From: an uncultured Chitinophagaceae bacterium
GTDB taxonomy: Bacteria; Bacteroidota; Bacteroidia; Chitinophagales; Chitinophagaceae
DNA length: 64,000 nucleotides
Assembly: GCA_937996595.1 (NCBI GenBank)
Contig: CALKVC010000239.1
Coordinates: 1-64,000, forward strand
Direction of reading: 5' to 3'
Shown here: positions 62,051-64,000 of the stretch, one piece after another
Layout: each line of letters starts with the position of its first letter
Numbering within the stretch: the stretch's first letter is position 1
Program-made: the position numbers and the translations under genes
The notes under the pieces: generated by a model
What the model was told of the DNA's origin: nothing
Seen by the model: the letters and a program-made list of their open reading frames with translations, nothing else
Databases searched by the model: none

Positions 62051-62205
62051 ATAAAACCTTCCCGCTTCCCCGGCAAAAAATATAACCTTCCCGCCTTCCC
62101 GGCAATACAATAAAACCTTCCCGTCTCCCCGGCAATACAATAAAACCTTCCCGCCTTCCCGGCAATACAATAAAACCTACCCGCCTTCCCGGCAACAATT
62201 CTTCC
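62051..62205. repeat. 30-bp tandem repeat between convergent genes
   Basis: Units of 30 bp begin GGCAATACAATAAAACCTWC at 62101, 62131 and 62161; a 29-bp variant precedes them and partial copies lie at both ends, about 4.6 in total. On the minus strand each unit carries GGGAAGG-C-GGGAAGG. The 30-base period equals ten codons and keeps one minus-strand frame open, but this is probably incidental. Confidence 0.85.
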
Positions 62206-62208
62206 CGG

Positions 62209-63999
62209 CTATTTAATAATACCTACTTCAAGGTAACTTAAATTATAAACCCTGTGCGTAGCTTTTATGAAGTCTTTTGCTTCCGCCTTATAAATATTGG
62301 GAATATATTTTTGCGGGTTCCTGTCAAAAACAGGGAACCAGGTGCTTTGTACCTGTACCATGATGCGGTGCCCTTTTTTAAAGGTATGCAGCACATCCTG
62401 CAAGTTGAATTTTACTTCCGTAACCTTATTGGGTACCATTGGTTCCGGTTTTTCAAAACTATTCCTGAAACGGCTCCGCATGATTTCGCTCCGCACCATA
62501 TGCTGGTAACCAGCCAGAGTAACCGATTTATCTGTATGTTTTGAATTGGGTTCATTGCCCGGGTAAACATCTATCAGTTTCACCACCCAATCGGCATCTG
62601 TACCCGTTGTGCTCACAGATAATTTTACAAAGATTTCACCGGCAAGGGTAATATCATCCGTCAATTCTTCTGTTTCAAACACAAGAACATCCGGCCTGCT
62701 GGCAGCAAAACGCTGGTCTTCGCTCATATAATTCCTTGGTGTGATACCGAATGAACCTTCAATATCCATCGTGTAAGGAACAGGTTTGGCAGGGTTACTT
62801 ACAAATTCAGCAAAGCTTGTTTTTTGGGGAGCGGTAAAGCTGAGTTTTTCATTATTGTCAAGAAATAGTTTTTTCCTGCTGCTGTTGGCGGGTGGCCAAC
62901 TGGAAAATTGTTCATATACTTTCTTCCCGGTATTAAACATATAGGCTTCGGGAAGGTTCGTTTTACCGTCACCGTTATCTTTCAGGAAATGGCGGAAAAA
63001 CCTGGCTTCTATTTCCCGCTGATAAAAAGTTGCCAGGCTATCTCCCCAGTATAACTGATGGTGTTTATGGTGGCCGCTTTCTGATGCCCAGTCGCCATGC
63101 CCGAAAGGGCCCATGGTGATGATATTATATACGCCCGGGTTATTCTTTTCAATTTCTTTGTATGTGGTAAGTACCCCGTACAGGTCTTCCGCATCAAACC
63201 AACCGCCCACAACCAGGTAAGCCGGTTTCAGGTTACGTAAATGGGAAACAATCCTGCGGCTTTTCCAGAATTCATCATAGTTGGGATGTTCAACCAGTTC
63301 TTTCCATAAAAAATTGTCTTTGTAATATTTTTCTCCGAGCGATTTTAATGTTCCGTTACGCTTGTAAAAATCATAACCATCCGGGGTTGGTTTTTCAAAC
63401 AGGTTGTACCAGTCCTGTTCTATAGGTTTCTCCGGCCTTGTTCCAAAGATGGGCAGGTTCCAGAAATATCCCTGTGTGAATACGCCGTTGTGATGAAAAT
63501 CATCCCAGAATACATCTGCGATAGGGGCCTGCGGACTTACGGCTTTTAAGGCCGGATGTGCATCAATGCTCCCGGCAGATGAATAAAATCCAGGGTAAGA
63601 AATTCCTGATTGTCCAACACGACCGTTGTTGAAAGGGATATTTTTCATCATCCATTCAATGCCATCATAGGTATCGCTGCTCTCATCAACATCTTTATTG
63701 GTTTTTTTATTGGTAATATGTGGTGTCATATTAGTCCACACCCCTTCACTCATATAGCGGCCACGCACATCCTGGTTTACGAAAATGTATTTTTCCATGA
63801 TCATGGTTTCACTGGGGCCAATGAATCCGCTGTATTTATCTTTACCATATGGACCAACACTGTAAGGAGTGCGATTCAGCATGATCGGGTACCTGTTTGT
63901 TTCCGAAGCATCTTTGGGAATATAGGCGATGGTATAAATATGGATGCCATCTCGCATCGGCACCCGGTATTCCATTTTGTTATAGTTGGCCTTCACGAA
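62209..63999 (-). CDS. CocE/NonD family hydrolase (X-Pro dipeptidyl-peptidase-like), N-terminus cut
   Basis: At least 596 residues; the frame is open through the window edge, so the GTG at 63996 is not the true start. The alpha/beta hydrolase part has PMRDGIHIYTIAYIPKDASE, the oxyanion-type tyrosine region LNRTPYSVGPYG, and the nucleophile motif GRVGQSGISYPGFY (Ser in G-x-S-Y). The C-terminal jelly roll (DITLAGEIFVKLSVSTTGTD, GHRIMVQVQSTWFPVFDRNP) matches CocE/alpha-amino-acid ester hydrolases. These cleave N-terminal dipeptides or acyl esters and are often exported. Confidence 0.93.
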   Translation of the reverse strand, partial: FVKANYNKMEYRVPMRDGIHIYTIAYIPKDASETNRYPIMLNRTPYSVGPYGKDKYSGFIGPSETMIMEKYIFVNQDVRGRYMSEGVWTNMTPHITNKKTNKDVDESSDTYDGIEWMMKNIPFNNGRVGQSGISYPGFYSSAGSIDAHPALKAVSPQAPIADVFWDDFHHNGVFTQGYFWNLPIFGTRPEKPIEQDWYNLFEKPTPDGYDFYKRNGTLKSLGEKYYKDNFLWKELVEHPNYDEFWKSRRIVSHLRNLKPAYLVVGGWFDAEDLYGVLTTYKEIEKNNPGVYNIITMGPFGHGDWASESGHHKHHQLYWGDSLATFYQREIEARFFRHFLKDNGDGKTNLPEAYMFNTGKKVYEQFSSWPPANSSRKKLFLDNNEKLSFTAPQKTSFAEFVSNPAKPVPYTMDIEGSFGITPRNYMSEDQRFAASRPDVLVFETEELTDDITLAGEIFVKLSVSTTGTDADWVVKLIDVYPGNEPNSKHTDKSVTLAGYQHMVRSEIMRSRFRNSFEKPEPMVPNKVTEVKFNLQDVLHTFKKGHRIMVQVQSTWFPVFDRNPQKYIPNIYKAEAKDFIKATHRVYNLSYLEVGIIK

Positions 64000-64000
64000 T

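Noticed and set aside
62010..62198. A repetitive 62-codon minus-strand frame with a ten-residue period
   Set aside because: It is produced by the 30-bp tandem repeat; one unit is 29 bp long and breaks the pattern, and no start signal or conserved domain is seen.
62051..62205. CRISPR array
   Set aside because: The repeats are directly adjacent with no spacers between them and no cas genes are near.

Overview
The window looks like a chromosomal segment of a Bacteroidota bacterium, most likely Chitinophagales/Chitinophagaceae. Evidence: Bacteroidota-type promoters (TAnnTTTG -7 boxes), many exported proteins whose leaders end in AQ, several TonB-dependent receptors, an NhaD antiporter, a MarC protein, an AmgK/RapZ fusion and a DUF1015-serC pair. 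This placement rests on family recognition, not on a database search. The first gene (POT transporter) and the last (CocE/NonD hydrolase) are cut by the window edges.

0-7 kb: a POT transporter end and NhaD, then a DNA-damage cluster: umuD and umuC split by a Y1/REP-associated transposase with its hairpin repeats, a degenerate 2H phosphoesterase, an SRAP (YedK/HMCES) protein and an SPL-like radical SAM protein.

7.3-12.8 kb, the most unusual part: a plus-strand locus with a promoter, two very small candidate ORFs each followed by a terminator-like hairpin, a dense array of seven tRNA-like genes (Tyr, His, Met, Ile, Lys, Asn, Phe), a BCS1-like AAA+ ATPase, a second tRNA region where the 3' acceptor strand of one unit pairs with the 5' acceptor strand of the NEXT unit (permuted Lys-like and Arg-like arrangements), a slipin/SPFH protein, and a complete RtcB RNA ligase, closed by a terminator. 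RtcB joins the ends left by anticodon-type cleavage, so tRNA-like RNAs next to it suggest an RNA repair, decoy or split-tRNA maturation system. The locus appears more AT-rich than its flanks.

13-27 kb: a VIT/vWA/TonB-plug fusion, a META lipoprotein, an AmgK-RapZ-C fusion overlapping a MurU-like nucleotidyltransferase, then a minus-strand run of APC permease, Cys/Met PLP enzyme, TolC, membrane-fusion adaptor and an outer-membrane barrel receptor. 27-33 kb: a cobalamin riboswitch and BtuB-like receptor, a small CWC protein, a second TonB receptor, MarC and an ordinary tRNA-Arg(CCG). 33-39 kb: DM13 lipoprotein, Crp/Fnr regulator and a plus-strand run (YHS, DoxX, barrel, DinB, NRDE, ATP-grasp, PKD lipoprotein). 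39-45 kb: a CHASE plus nine-PAS histidine kinase, its NarL-type regulator and a lone receiver protein. 45-53 kb, minus strand: long-chain acyl-CoA ligase, TPR protein, DUF1015, SerC, a zinc phospholipase/nuclease-like protein and DUF502. 53-60 kb: a TetR-TolC-adaptor-RND permease efflux operon. 60-64 kb: a DUF6992-like protein, an AIM24-family protein, a 30-bp tandem repeat and the hydrolase.
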